Assembly: GCA_017302295.1 (NCBI GenBank)
Contig: JAFLDS010000028.1
Span: forward strand, 1 to 36,826
Direction of reading: 5' to 3'
Length of the DNA stretch: 36,826 nucleotides
DNA from: Thauera sp.
Lineage (GTDB): Bacteria; Pseudomonadota; Gammaproteobacteria; Burkholderiales; Rhodocyclaceae
The notes under the pieces were generated by a model. It saw only the letters and a program-made list of their open reading frames with translations. It was not told where the DNA came from and did no database searches. A program made the position numbers and the translations under genes. How positions within the stretch are numbered: the stretch's first letter is position 1; each line of letters begins with the position of its first letter. Shown piece after piece: positions 28,001 to 36,024 of this stretch.

Positions 28001-28314
28001 AAGCCGAGGGCCGCGAGGCCGGCGTCACCGACCTGTACGAGGCGATCATGGAAGGCGCGGTCGAGCGTGTGCGCCCGAAGATGATGACCGTGGTGGCGAT
28101 CATGGCCGGCCTGCTGCCGATCATGTGGAGCACCGGCACCGGCAGCGAGGTCATGAGCCGCATCGCCGCGCCGATGGTGGGCGGCATGGTGTCGTCGACC
28201 GTGCTGACGCTGGCGGTGATTCCGGCGCTGTATGCGCTGGTGAAGCAGTGGGAGCTGCGCCGCAGCGCCCGGCCAGCGCCGGCGCAGGTTCCAGTGACGG
28301 TGTCTAACTTGTAA
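25075..28314 (+). CDS. cusA: CusA-type Cu(I)/Ag(I) RND efflux pump
   Basis: This is the inner-membrane, proton-driven RND transporter of a heavy-metal efflux (HME) pump. The 1079-residue protein has the family start (DALPDLSDVQVIVYTDYPGQ, about 62-81), the TM4 proton-relay segment (VDAAIVMIENTHKHIE) and about 12 membrane helices. The three substrate-binding methionines of CusA appear as M589 (FYMPAALPG), M639 (APLEMFET) and M688 (RIDMLSTG). Their spacings of 50 and 49 equal those of E. coli M573, M623 and M672. That favours monovalent Cu/Ag over Zn/Co/Cd export. The TAA stop lies inside element D. Confidence 0.95.
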   Translation: MHAPVTDSSNVVPTDAAARPAAPGLLDRVIDWSARNVFLVLLATLFLIGGGLYAVKHTPLDALPDLSDVQVIVYTDYPGQAPQVVEDQVTYPLTTSMLAVPRAKVVRGFSMFGASYVYVIFEDGTDIYWARSRVLEYLSTAASRLPQGVAPQIGPDATGVGWVYQYAVVGRDMSLADTRSLQDWYVRYQLTKAQGVSEVASIGGFVREYQVTVDPLRLAGYGITLDQVTQAIRASNRDVGGRVVELAEKEYMVRGRGYLQSVQDIADIVLKAERGTPVRVGDVARVELVPAERRGIAELNGEGEVASGIVMARFGQNALDVIANVKAKIAEITPGLPAGAEIVPVYDRSELIERAIGNLKWTLLEESLIVAAVCVIFLLHVRSALVAIITLPLGILFAFIAMRSLGLGSNIMSLGGIAIAIGAMVDAAIVMIENTHKHIERLPAGATQKVRGAAIVLACKEVGPALFFSLLIITVSFLPVFALEGQEGRLFSPLAFTKTFAMAGAALLSVTLVPVLMLFFVRGRILPEAKNPVNRLLIWLYRPIIKGVLRFKVLTLVLAVLAMAATIVPARQIGSEFMPTLNEGTLFYMPAALPGMSVTEAGRLLATTNRIIKTFPEVESVYGKAGRANTATDPAPLEMFETVINLKPQDHWRPGMTTDKLIAEMDAALKFPGLANSWTMPIKARIDMLSTGIRTPVGVKVFGKDLETLEKVAQAVEAAVRKVPGASSAYAERVAGGYYVDIVPRRDQLARYGLTIDMVQDVIATALGGEMVTTTVEGLERYGVSVRYARGLRDDPARLASDVFVPTMNGPIPLGQVAEVKLTRGAPAIRTENALLAAYVYVDTREADLGAFVKRAQQAVAEEVEFPQGYYATWSGQFENMERAKEKMKIVVPVTLALIFVLLYLNFRRLTETLIVMLSVPFALVGGVWLMWWLGYQMSVAVAVGFIALAGVAAETGVIMLIYLDHAWREVRARCQAEGREAGVTDLYEAIMEGAVERVRPKMMTVVAIMAGLLPIMWSTGTGSEVMSRIAAPMVGGMVSSTVLTLAVIPALYALVKQWELRRSARPAPAQVPVTVSNL

Positions 28315-28354
28315 TGCAGCGGTCAGCGGCGCGACAGCATCGGGGGCGTAGCCT
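28300..28354 (+). promoter_or_regulatory. Copper-box element D (degenerate) with -10
   Basis: GTGTC (28300-28304) stands in place of CTGAC. The TGTAAT core (28310-28315) and GTCAG (28322-28326) are intact and at the same spacing as in elements A to C. TAGCCT (28349-28354) is 22 bases downstream. The element spans the cusA stop codon and would start a separate transcript for the 28409-32598 genes. It is the weakest of the four copies. Confidence 0.6.
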
Positions 28355-28408
28355 GTTTCCAAGGCCCCGTTCCCGAGGCTGCCGCTGAACGTGACGAGGA
28401 GCATTGCG

Positions 28409-28552
28409 ATGCTTACCTGGATCAAATCCCTCTGGCAATCCTTCAAGAACTGGTGTCGCGAGAACGAGCGGGCCCACCGGGATGCCCCGCTCTCGCCGTG
28501 CTGCTCGAAGCCGCCCGCAGCCGTTCGCCATTCGCCGACCCGCAAGGTATGA
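28409..28552 (+). CDS. 47-aa protein of copper operon, unknown
   Basis: This short gene starts at ATG 28409 with a strong GAGGAG site at 28396-28401. The 47-residue product has an amphipathic Trp-rich N-terminus (LTWIKSLWQSFKNWCRENE), a CC pair (SPCCSKPP) and a basic tail. It has no signal peptide. It is the first gene after element D, and the next ATG comes 4 bp after its stop, which supports translation. No family is recognised. Three Cys residues (C16, C32, C33) could bind metal, but this is speculative. Confidence 0.65.
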   Translation: MLTWIKSLWQSFKNWCRENERAHRDAPLSPCCSKPPAAVRHSPTRKV

Positions 28553-28556
28553 AGCC

Positions 28557-28805
28557 ATGAACACAAAGCCTGCTCATGATCCTGGACTCCCTCGATCTGT
28601 CGCCTGGTATCGCTCTCCCGGCGTCATCGCTGGCCTGATGCTGGCTGCAATCGCACTGTTCTTCCTGCTGCGCGAACACTGGGCGCATGTGTCGGGCAAC
28701 TGGGTGTATCTGATCCTGTTGCTGTGCCCGCTGATGCACCTGTTTGGCCATGGAGGACATCACGGCGGGCACCGCAGCAACGACACCGATTCGGCGGAGC
28801 GGTGA
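28557..28805 (+). CDS. DUF2933 small membrane protein (copy 1)
   Basis: This 82-residue protein has two hydrophobic segments (about 20-39 and 49-62) and a His-rich C-terminal tail (HLFGHGGHHGGH). The block HWAHVSG, LILLLCPLMH and HGGH is the DUF2933 signature found in small membrane proteins of metal-resistance loci. Function is unknown; metal binding by the Cys/Met/His cluster is inferred. A second copy lies at 31697 in the same operon. It starts 4 bp after the 47-aa gene, and the cytochrome ATG follows its stop by one base. Confidence 0.82.
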   Translation: MNTKPAHDPGLPRSVAWYRSPGVIAGLMLAAIALFFLLREHWAHVSGNWVYLILLLCPLMHLFGHGGHHGGHRSNDTDSAER

Positions 28806-28806
28806 G

Positions 28807-29205
28807 ATGCCTATGACACGGGCACGCATTGGCCGTGGCGCCGTCATTGCGGCGCTTTCGGGCGCCATGATTTCGAGCGCAGCGGCGCAAGGCTGGACGA
28901 TCCCGCAGCCCTCGCCGGGATTGATGCCCAATCCGGCTCAAGGAAAGGCACTTTATGCACAGCACTGTGCCGCATGCCACGGGACCGACCTCAAGGGTTC
29001 GGACAAGGGGCCACCCATGCTCCACAAGGTCTACGAGCCCAGTCATCACGCCAATATGGCCTTTCAGTTGGCGGTGGCGAACGGCGTGCGCGCTCACCAT
29101 TGGCAGTTCGGCGACATGGCACCCGTTCCCGAACTGACGCCGGACGACGTCGCGCACATCACGGCATTCGTGCGCGGTGAACAGCGCAAGATGGGCATTC
29201 GATAA
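28807..29205 (+). CDS. c-type cytochrome (monohaem)
   Basis: This 132-residue protein has a signal peptide (about 1-27, SSAAAQ) and a single class-I cytochrome c domain. The haem motif is CAACH (C54, C57, H58); M104 in FGDMAPVPELTPDDV is the likely axial ligand. It would be periplasmic. It lies in a copper-efflux operon, directly before the P-type ATPase. It might carry electrons in periplasmic Cu(I) oxidation, but no partner is proven. GGAG precedes ATG 28807; an in-frame ATG at 28813 is an alternative start. Confidence 0.88.
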   Translation: MPMTRARIGRGAVIAALSGAMISSAAAQGWTIPQPSPGLMPNPAQGKALYAQHCAACHGTDLKGSDKGPPMLHKVYEPSHHANMAFQLAVANGVRAHHWQFGDMAPVPELTPDDVAHITAFVRGEQRKMGIR

Positions 29206-29229
29206 CAATAATCGACGGGGAGAAGTCTC

Positions 29230-31578
29230 ATGACCCACGAACATTCGCAGGGCGGCCATTCCGGCCACACGCATCGCCACGAGCATGCCTCGACAGGCAA
29301 GGACACCGATCCGGTCTGCGGCATGACCGTGAAGCCCGACTCACCGTACCGGGCGATTCACGCCGGGCACGAATACCGGTTTTGCAGTGCGAAGTGCCAA
29401 GGCAAGTTCGAGACCGATCCGGCGCGGTATCTGGCACCGCAGACAAGCCAGGCTTCGGCCGAGAGCGCTCCGGCGCCCGGCACCGAATACACCTGCCCGA
29501 TGCATCCCGAGATTCGCCAGATCGGACCGGGCACCTGCCCGAAATGCGGCATGGCGCTCGAGCCGGTGATGCCGGGGCTCGAGGACGACGACAATCCCGA
29601 ACTCGCCGACTTCCGCCGCCGCTTCTGGTGGACGCTGCCGTTGACGGTGATCGTGACGGTGATCGCCATGTCCGGCGGTTTCTTCGATCCGATGTTGGGG
29701 GCCGCACGCCCCTGGGTCGAGCTGGCCCTGTCGACACCGGTCGTGCTGTGGTCAGGCTGGCCGTTCTTCGTGCGCTGCGCACAGTCGATCGGCAACCGCA
29801 GCCCGAACATGTGGACGCTGATTGGACTGGGGGTTGGCGCCGCCTATGTGTACAGCGTCGTCGCCACCGTTGCGCCGGGGGTATTTCCGGCCTCGTTTCG
29901 CATGGGCGAACACGTCGCGGTGTATTTCGAAGCGGCAGCGGTGATCATCTCGCTGACGCTGTTGGGGCAGGTGCTGGAGCTCAAGGCGCGCTCGGAGACC
30001 GGCGCCGCGATCAAGGCGCTGCTCGGCCTCGCGCCCAAGACCGCGCGCCGCATTCGTGCGGATGGCACGGAAGAGGACATCCCGTTGACGCACGTCCACC
30101 CCGGCGACCGGCTGCGCATTCGTCCGGGCGAAAAGGTGCCCGTCGATGGTTCCGTTGCCGAAGGCGAAAGCGCTGTCGATGAATCGATGCTGACCGGCGA
30201 ACCGATCCCGGTGACCAAACGCCCCGGGGACAAGGTGATTGGCGCCACGCTCAACACCAGTGGAGCGCTGGTCATGGTCGCCGAGAAGATCGGCGCACAG
30301 ACCATGCTGTCGCAGATCGTGCAGATGGTCGCGCAGGCCCAGCGCTCGCGCGCGCCGATGCAACGCCTGGCCGATGTCGTCGCGGGCTGGTTCGTCATCG
30401 TCGTTGTGCTCATTGCCCTCACCACGTTCGTCGTTTGGGGACTCTTCGGGCCCCAGCCGAGCTGGGCCTACGGCCTCATCAACGCGGTGGCGGTGCTGAT
30501 CATCGCCTGCCCCTGCGCACTGGGCCTGGCTACGCCGATGTCGGTGATGGTCGCGACCGGCAAGGCCGCCACCCAGGGCGTGCTGTTCCGCGATGCGGCG
30601 GCGATCGAGTCGCTGCGCAAGGTCGACACCCTGATCGTCGACAAGACCGGCACCCTGACCGAAGGACGCCCTGCCTTCCATAGTGTGGTGGCCGCGCCGG
30701 GCGGGACGGAGGCCGACGTGCTTCGCATCGCAGCCAGCCTCGATCAGGGCAGCGAGCACCCACTCGCCCACGCCATCGTGACCGAGGCCCGCGAGCGCGG
30801 TCTCGCGCTCAGCACACCGGAGACTTTCGAGTCCTCGTCCGGCATCGGCGTGCGCGGCACGGTCGATGGCCGCCGCGTGACCTTGGGCAACACCGCGTTG
30901 ATGGACGATGAGCGCATCGACTGGCGCGGGCTCGCCGAGCGTGCCGAGGCGCTGCGGCTCGAGGGCGCGAGCGTGATGTATCTGGCGGTCGACGGCGTGC
31001 TCGCCGGCCTGATCGCGGTTGCCGATCCGATCAAATCCACGACCCTTGAAGCGCTCGATGCGCTGCGCGCAAGCGGGCTCCGGATCATCATGGCCACGGG
31101 CGATGGGCTCACCACGGCGCGTGCGGTCGGCGCCCGTCTGGGCATCGACGAGGTGTATGGCGAAGTGAAGCCCGCCGACAAGAACGATCTGGTCGGAAGA
31201 CTCCAGGCCGAAGGTCGCATCGTCGCCATGGCTGGCGACGGCATCAATGACGCCCCGGCGCTGGCGCGGGCGAACGTGGGTATCGCGATGGGCACCGGGA
31301 CCGACGTCGCGATGAACAGCGCTCACCTGACGCTGGTCAAGGGCGATCTCCGGGGCATCGCCACCGCACGCAGCATCTCCGTCGCCACCGTGCGCAACAT
31401 GCATCAGAACCTCGTGTTCGCCTTCCTGTACAACGCAGCGGGCGTACCGATCGCGGCCGGGGTGCTCTATCCAGCGTTCGGGCTGCTGCTGTCACCGCTG
31501 ATTGCGGCCCTGGCGATGAGCTTGAGTTCCGTGTCGGTGGTCGGTAACGCGTTGCGCCTCGGACGGAAAAGGATTTGA
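29230..31578 (+). CDS. P1B-type copper-translocating ATPase with YHS and metal-binding N-domains
   Basis: This inner-membrane ATPase exports Cu(I), possibly Ag(I), from the cytoplasm. The 782-residue protein starts with a His-rich tail (about 3-19). It then has a YHS domain ([16 protein letters not shown] to [18 protein letters not shown], about 27-70) and a heavy-metal-binding domain ([22 protein letters not shown], about 87-110), instead of the usual CxxC HMA domain. The ATPase core has a TGE loop ([10 protein letters not shown]), the membrane CPC motif (C427-P-C429), phosphorylated D471 in DKTGTLTEG and [10 protein letters not shown]. CopF of Cupriavidus-like islands is the nearest remembered type. 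A GGGGAGAAG site precedes the ATG. Confidence 0.94.
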   Translation: MTHEHSQGGHSGHTHRHEHASTGKDTDPVCGMTVKPDSPYRAIHAGHEYRFCSAKCQGKFETDPARYLAPQTSQASAESAPAPGTEYTCPMHPEIRQIGPGTCPKCGMALEPVMPGLEDDDNPELADFRRRFWWTLPLTVIVTVIAMSGGFFDPMLGAARPWVELALSTPVVLWSGWPFFVRCAQSIGNRSPNMWTLIGLGVGAAYVYSVVATVAPGVFPASFRMGEHVAVYFEAAAVIISLTLLGQVLELKARSETGAAIKALLGLAPKTARRIRADGTEEDIPLTHVHPGDRLRIRPGEKVPVDGSVAEGESAVDESMLTGEPIPVTKRPGDKVIGATLNTSGALVMVAEKIGAQTMLSQIVQMVAQAQRSRAPMQRLADVVAGWFVIVVVLIALTTFVVWGLFGPQPSWAYGLINAVAVLIIACPCALGLATPMSVMVATGKAATQGVLFRDAAAIESLRKVDTLIVDKTGTLTEGRPAFHSVVAAPGGTEADVLRIAASLDQGSEHPLAHAIVTEARERGLALSTPETFESSSGIGVRGTVDGRRVTLGNTALMDDERIDWRGLAERAEALRLEGASVMYLAVDGVLAGLIAVADPIKSTTLEALDALRASGLRIIMATGDGLTTARAVGARLGIDEVYGEVKPADKNDLVGRLQAEGRIVAMAGDGINDAPALARANVGIAMGTGTDVAMNSAHLTLVKGDLRGIATARSISVATVRNMHQNLVFAFLYNAAGVPIAAGVLYPAFGLLLSPLIAALAMSLSSVSVVGNALRLGRKRI

Positions 31579-31696
31579 TCGTCCTCGATTCGCCAGCCCG
31601 GAAAGCTGGGCAGACGAACCGCGTCTCGCGTTGTCTCGTTCGTTGGAAGCCATCCCGACCCCGGCATGTCGATGTTTGCTCACAAGGAGCTGTCTC

Positions 31697-31951
31697 ATGA
31701 AAGCCGAGACTGAAGTCGAGCCCCGTCCATCCGGTCGGGCTGCATCAAACCTAAGGGTTCGCCGTGTTTTTCTGGTCTTCGTCGGGCTAGCGGCCGTTCT
31801 CCTCATCGTCGAGCATCGGCTCCATGTGCTCGGCTACCTACCGTGGCTCATCTTGCTTGCGTGCCCCCTGATGCACGTCTTCATGCATGGTGGTCACGGC
31901 CACAAGGGAAAACACACGCCGACTGAAGACCAAGGTAGCCATGATGCGTAA
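31697..31951 (+). CDS. DUF2933 small membrane protein (copy 2)
   Basis: This 84-residue paralogue of the protein at 28557 has a polar N-terminus, two hydrophobic segments (about 25-41 and 48-60), and the shared block HRLHVLG, LILLACPLMH and MHGGHGHKGKH. It starts behind AAGGAG, 118 bp after the ATPase gene. Its last base overlaps an ATG at 31951, but the next gene more likely starts at 31969. Function is unknown. Two copies in one operon suggest either a heteromer or adaptation to two partners. Confidence 0.82.
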   Translation: MKAETEVEPRPSGRAASNLRVRRVFLVFVGLAAVLLIVEHRLHVLGYLPWLILLACPLMHVFMHGGHGHKGKHTPTEDQGSHDA

Positions 31952-31968
31952 TGCCACGGGAGATCGAG

Positions 31969-32598
31969 ATGAGTGAGACGTCGAGTTACGGCTTGTGGTC
32001 ACTGGTCATCATCAACTCGCTGTTCTTCATCGCCTTCGCATTCAGCTTCACGCGTCCCCGCACGAGCCGGGACTGGCGATCCTTGGGCGCTTACTCGGCC
32101 TTCATCCTGGCGCTCTTCACCGAGATGTACGGCTTTCCGTTGACGATCTACCTGCTCTCGGGGTGGCTATCGTCAAAGTTTCCCGGGATCGATTTTCTTG
32201 CCCACGACTCGGGACACCTCCTGGAGGTCATGTTCGGGTGGAGCAGTAACCCGCATTTCGGCCCATTCCATCTGTTGAGCACAGTATTCATCGTCGGTGG
32301 CTTCTGGCTCCTGGCAAAGGCATGGCCTGTGCTCCTCGAGGCTCAGCGCACCCGCCGTGTCGCCGACAGCGGCCCCTACGCACGCATTCGCCACCCGCAA
32401 TACGTCGCGTTCGTTCTGGTCATGTTCGGCTTCTTGCTGCAGTGGCCGACCTTGATCACGCTGATCATGTTCCCGGTTCTATTGATCGTGTACGCCAGGC
32501 TCGCCCGCCGGGAAGAGCTCGACGCGATCGAGGCGTTCGGGGACGCCTATCGCTCATACCGCGAGCGCACGCCGGCGTTCATTCCTCGCCTGCGGTAG
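31969..32598 (+). CDS. Isoprenylcysteine carboxyl methyltransferase (ICMT)-like membrane protein
   Basis: This 209-residue polytopic membrane protein has five or so hydrophobic segments. The C-terminal region carries the PEMT/ICMT-type signature GPYARIRHPQYVAFVLVMFG and the ending ARLARREELDAIEAFGDAYRSY, where a SAM methyltransferase binds its cofactor. Bacterial members occur in metal-resistance operons under the name methyltransferase family protein; substrate unknown. ATG 31969 is preferred because GGGAG lies six bases upstream; ATG 31951 would add six residues. It is the last gene of the copper island, 43 bp before the transposon end. Confidence 0.85.
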   Translation: MSETSSYGLWSLVIINSLFFIAFAFSFTRPRTSRDWRSLGAYSAFILALFTEMYGFPLTIYLLSGWLSSKFPGIDFLAHDSGHLLEVMFGWSSNPHFGPFHLLSTVFIVGGFWLLAKAWPVLLEAQRTRRVADSGPYARIRHPQYVAFVLVMFGFLLQWPTLITLIMFPVLLIVYARLARREELDAIEAFGDAYRSYRERTPAFIPRLR

Positions 32599-32641
32599 TT
32601 CGACGGACCGTTTGGTGCCGAGCGCCGCTTGCGAAGTAGAA

Positions 32642-32679
32642 GGGGTCAGCTCACGAAACGGAAAAAATCGTACGCTAAG
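32642..32679 (+). repeat. Terminal inverted repeat of Tn3-family transposon
   Basis: This 38-bp sequence starts GGGGTCAGCTCACGAAACGG and ends ACGCTAAG, matching the Tn21-type 38-bp ends (GGGGTC start, ACGGAAAA middle, ACGCTAAG end). It marks the boundary between the copper island and the transposon. The 5 bp outside it are TAGAA (32637-32641), the expected target duplication to look for at the other end, which lies beyond the window. Confidence 0.88.
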
Positions 32680-33007
32680 CCTTGTCGTGCCAGCCCAGCA
32701 CAATGATTGACATGCCAAGTAGCGCGACTCCAGCCCCAGCCCAATCCAGCGTGGACAGCTTCACGCCATCGACGACCCGAAGCCAAACCAGCGCGGTAGC
32801 CACATAAACGCCGCCATAGGCGGCGTAGACGCGGCCACTGGCGGCTGGGTGTAACGTGAGCAGCCAAACGAACAGCGCCAAGCTCATCGCTGCCGGAATC
32901 AGCAGCCACATTGGCCCGCCTTTGCGCAGCCACAGGTAAGGCAGAAAGCAGCCGACGATCTCCGCAAGCGCTGTTGCGATGAACAGTCCGGTCGTTTTCA
33001 GAATCAA
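32675..33007 (-). CDS. ynfA: YnfA family (UPF0060) small membrane protein
   Basis: This 110-residue protein has four hydrophobic segments and the family motifs [17 protein letters not shown] (about 14-30), [19 protein letters not shown] (about 59-77) and a C-terminal hydrophobic helix. YnfA proteins are SMR-like; a small-molecule efflux role has been reported for some enterobacterial members. The start is TTG at 33007, supported by family alignment ([15 protein letters not shown]) and a CGGAG site. It begins 27 bp after tnpA. Its TAG stop lies inside the transposon end repeat, so it belongs to the transposon rather than the host chromosome. Confidence 0.88.
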   Translation of the reverse strand: MILKTTGLFIATALAEIVGCFLPYLWLRKGGPMWLLIPAAMSLALFVWLLTLHPAASGRVYAAYGGVYVATALVWLRVVDGVKLSTLDWAGAGVALLGMSIIVLGWHDKA

Positions 33008-33034
33008 GATCAGCAGCTCCGCAGTTGATAGACC

Positions 33035-36022
33035 TTACGAAGACATTGCCAGTGGTGCCCCTTCAAGCAAACGCAGCGGCCGGAACTTGCCCTGCTCGAC
33101 GTGTTTGTTCTGCCGCCAGATGTAGTCGCCGGTCAGGTTGATGTGCTCCCAACCGAGCGGCGAGAGGTGCGGTAACAGCTTTTCGTCGATGTCCTTGCCC
33201 GGGTCCCGCAGCGCCTGGACCGCCCGCTCCAGATAGACCGTGTTCCACAGTACGATGGCGGCCACCACCAGGTTGAGGCCGCTGGCGCGGTAGCGCTGGT
33301 TCTCGAAACTGCGGTCGCGGATTTCGCCGAGGCGGTTCAGGAACACGGCGCGGGCCAGCGCGTTCTTGGCCTCGCCCTTGTTCAAGCCGATCTGCACGCG
33401 GCGGCGCAGCTCGACGTTCTGCATCCAATCGAGCGCGAACAAGGTTCGCTCGATGCGCCCCAGCTCGCGCAAGGCCACGGCGAGGCCGTTCTGGCGCGGG
33501 TAGCTACCGAGCTTCCTGAGCATCAGCGAGGCCGTCACCGTGCCCTGCTTGATCGACGCCGCAAGGCGCAGGATTTCGTCCCAATGGGCGCGGATGTGCT
33601 TCACGTTGACGCTGCCGCCGATCAGGCCGGCGAGCGTCGGGTACTGCTTGGCGTCGCCGTGGATATACAGACGCTTGTCGGTCAGATCGCGGATGCGCGG
33701 GGCAAAGCGGAAACCCAGCAGGTGCATCAGCGCGAACAGGTGATCGGTGAAGCCGGCCGTGTCAGTGTAGTGTTCTTCGATGCGCAGGTCGGATTCGTGG
33801 TACAGCAGCCCGTCCAGGACGTGGGTGGCGTCGCGCACCGTGGCGTTGATGACCTTGGTGTGGAACGGCGCGTACTGGTCGGAGATATGGGTGTAGAACT
33901 GCACGCCCGGTTCCTGGCCGTACTTCAGATTCACTTGGCCGGCGGCGTGCCCCCGGCCACCGGCCTTGAAGTTCTGGCCGTCCGACGACGACGTGGTGCC
34001 GTCGCCCCAATAGGCGGCGAACGGCTGACGGAACTGCGCGTTGACCAGCTCGGCCAGCCCCGCCGAATAGGTCTCGTCGCGGATGTGCCACGCCTGCAAC
34101 CAGGTCAGCTTGGCATAGGTCACGCCCGGGCAGGATTCGGCCATCTTGGAGAGCCCCAGGTTGATGGCGTCGGCCAGGATGGTCGTCAGCAGCAGGTGTT
34201 GATCGTCGGCCGCCGCGTCGCTCTTGAGGTGCTTGAAGTGGCGGCTGAACCCCGTCCAGCCATTGACTTCCAGCAGCAGCTCGGTGATCTTCAGGTGCGG
34301 CAGCAGGCTGTACGCCTGCTGCATCAGCGCTTCGGCCTCGTCGGGCACGCCGTTGTCCAGCGGCGAAATCTTGAGCCGGCCGGTGCTGGTGATGGCGGCG
34401 TCGGGCAGCTCGTTGGCGGCGGCTAGCCGCTCGACGGTTGCTAGTTGCTCTTGCAGCACCGCGAGCCGCGCCTCCAGGAAGCGCTCGCAGTCGGTTGCGA
34501 CGGCCAGGCCCAATTCCCGTTGGTCGCGCTGCGCCGCGAAACGCGGCGGCGGCAGCAGGTAGTCCTCGAAGTCCTTGAACTGGCGCGAGCCCTGCACCCA
34601 GATGTCGCCGGAGCGCAGCGAGTTTTTCAGCTCGGACAGCACGCACAGCTCGTAGAAGCGCCGATCCAACCCGTCTTCGTTGCGCACCAGGCTTTCCCAG
34701 CGCTTGCGCACGAACGACGTGGGCGCATCGTCCGGCACCTTGCGCGCCTGGCGCTCGTTCATCCCTTTGAGCACATCTACGGCCGCGAGCAGCTCGCGTG
34801 CCGCCGGCGCGGCCTTCATGGTCAGCGCTTCCAGCAGGGCCGGCGTGTAGCGCCGGAGCTGGTTGAAGCCGTCGCCGACCAGCGCGAGGAAGTCGAAGCC
34901 TTCCGGCTGGGCCAGCAGCTCGGCCTCGGTGATGCTCTCGGTGAACACCCCCCACGGGATGATGGCCTCGATGGCGGCGAACGGATCGCCGCCCGACTGC
35001 TTGGCTTCCAGCAGGGCGCGGCCGATGCGCGAGTAGAGCCGCACCTTGTCGTTGATCGCCTTGCCGGACTGCTGGAAGCGGTCGGCGTGGTTGCGCTTGG
35101 CCTTGCTGAACAGCGCGCCCATAAAACGGTCGTGCAGGTCGATGATCTCGTCGATCAGGGTGGCGCGGGTATCGAGAATCACCGCGGACAGTGTCGCATA
35201 GCGGCGGCTCGGCTCCAGGTCGCGCAGGTGCTGGGCCGTCATCTGTCCTCCTTCGCGGGCGAGCTTCAGCAGGCGGTTTTGGTGGACGGTGTGCTCCAGC
35301 CCATCCGGCAACGCCAGGTCACGGAGGGTCTTCAGCCGCTCCAGGTGGGCCAGCACATGCTTGGGCTTGGGCGGGCCGGGCGGCTGGCGCAGCCAGATTA
35401 GCCCGCTGCCCTTGGTGCCCTCGCGGATCGCCAGCAGACCGTCGAGCGCACGGCGATGGTGATCGGCCAGCGGCGCGGTCAGCGCCGCGTACACCTGGCG
35501 CGTGCCGCGCGTGAGCGCCTCGCTACATACACGCTCGATGACATCGATGGCCGGCAGGATGATACGTTGCTGCCGCAGCAGCTCGACCAGCGCTTCGGCC
35601 AGCACGATACCCCGGTCGGTCTGCTGGGCCAGCTCGGCGAGCTGGTGGACGAAGCGCCGGTAGTCGGCGGCCGCGAACGGCGTCAGCTTCAGCCACGCCT
35701 GTAACTCCAGCAGGTGCTCGCGCCGGGTTTCTGGCCGCTGTGCGTACTGCGGCCAGATGTCCGGCGCGATGCGCAATTGCCGGCCGACGATGTTCAGCAA
35801 GGATGCGGGAGGCTCCGCGTCCGGCGGCAGAGCGAAGCCGGGATAGCGCAGGTAGCACAACTGCACCGCGAAGCCGAGCCGGTTGTGATTGCCGCGCCGC
35901 TGTCGGATCACCGATAGGTCGGGTTCGGAGAAGGTGTAATGCTGGATGAGTTCGTCGTCAGTGGCCGGGAAGGCGAGCAGGCCGGTGCGCTCGGCGGGCG
36001 TCAGCAAACTGCGACGGGGCAT
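33035..36022 (-). CDS. tnpA: Tn3-family transposase TnpA
   Basis: This is a replicative DDE transposase that binds the 38-bp ends and forms cointegrates. The 995-residue length is full for the family. The N-terminal DNA-binding part starts [17 protein letters not shown]. Catalytic residues are D681 ([11 protein letters not shown]), D754 ([10 protein letters not shown]) and E884 ([10 protein letters not shown]), with spacings of 73 and 130 that fit other Tn3-family enzymes. It has no frameshift and looks intact. The ATG lies 2 bp after the tnpR stop and has no clear ribosome site of its own, so it is probably translated by coupling. Confidence 0.96.
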   Translation of the reverse strand: MPRRSLLTPAERTGLLAFPATDDELIQHYTFSEPDLSVIRQRRGNHNRLGFAVQLCYLRYPGFALPPDAEPPASLLNIVGRQLRIAPDIWPQYAQRPETRREHLLELQAWLKLTPFAAADYRRFVHQLAELAQQTDRGIVLAEALVELLRQQRIILPAIDVIERVCSEALTRGTRQVYAALTAPLADHHRRALDGLLAIREGTKGSGLIWLRQPPGPPKPKHVLAHLERLKTLRDLALPDGLEHTVHQNRLLKLAREGGQMTAQHLRDLEPSRRYATLSAVILDTRATLIDEIIDLHDRFMGALFSKAKRNHADRFQQSGKAINDKVRLYSRIGRALLEAKQSGGDPFAAIEAIIPWGVFTESITEAELLAQPEGFDFLALVGDGFNQLRRYTPALLEALTMKAAPAARELLAAVDVLKGMNERQARKVPDDAPTSFVRKRWESLVRNEDGLDRRFYELCVLSELKNSLRSGDIWVQGSRQFKDFEDYLLPPPRFAAQRDQRELGLAVATDCERFLEARLAVLQEQLATVERLAAANELPDAAITSTGRLKISPLDNGVPDEAEALMQQAYSLLPHLKITELLLEVNGWTGFSRHFKHLKSDAAADDQHLLLTTILADAINLGLSKMAESCPGVTYAKLTWLQAWHIRDETYSAGLAELVNAQFRQPFAAYWGDGTTSSSDGQNFKAGGRGHAAGQVNLKYGQEPGVQFYTHISDQYAPFHTKVINATVRDATHVLDGLLYHESDLRIEEHYTDTAGFTDHLFALMHLLGFRFAPRIRDLTDKRLYIHGDAKQYPTLAGLIGGSVNVKHIRAHWDEILRLAASIKQGTVTASLMLRKLGSYPRQNGLAVALRELGRIERTLFALDWMQNVELRRRVQIGLNKGEAKNALARAVFLNRLGEIRDRSFENQRYRASGLNLVVAAIVLWNTVYLERAVQALRDPGKDIDEKLLPHLSPLGWEHINLTGDYIWRQNKHVEQGKFRPLRLLEGAPLAMSS

Positions 36023-36024
36023 GG

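Noticed and set aside
25075-28314. Zn/Co/Cd (CzcA-type) identity for the RND pump
   Set aside because: The three CusA methionines are present at the same spacing, and the neighbours are CusF, CusB and copper oxidase genes.
26154-28566. Very long ORFs in other frames across cusA (717 and 757 codons)
   Set aside because: Their composition is extreme (Arg/His/Gly/Ala) without hydrophobic pattern or motifs. cusA itself is complete with its three metal-site methionines.
29752-31404. Antisense ORF of 550 codons across the Cu ATPase gene
   Set aside because: It is a shadow of the ATPase frame, with no start context and no recognisable protein motif.
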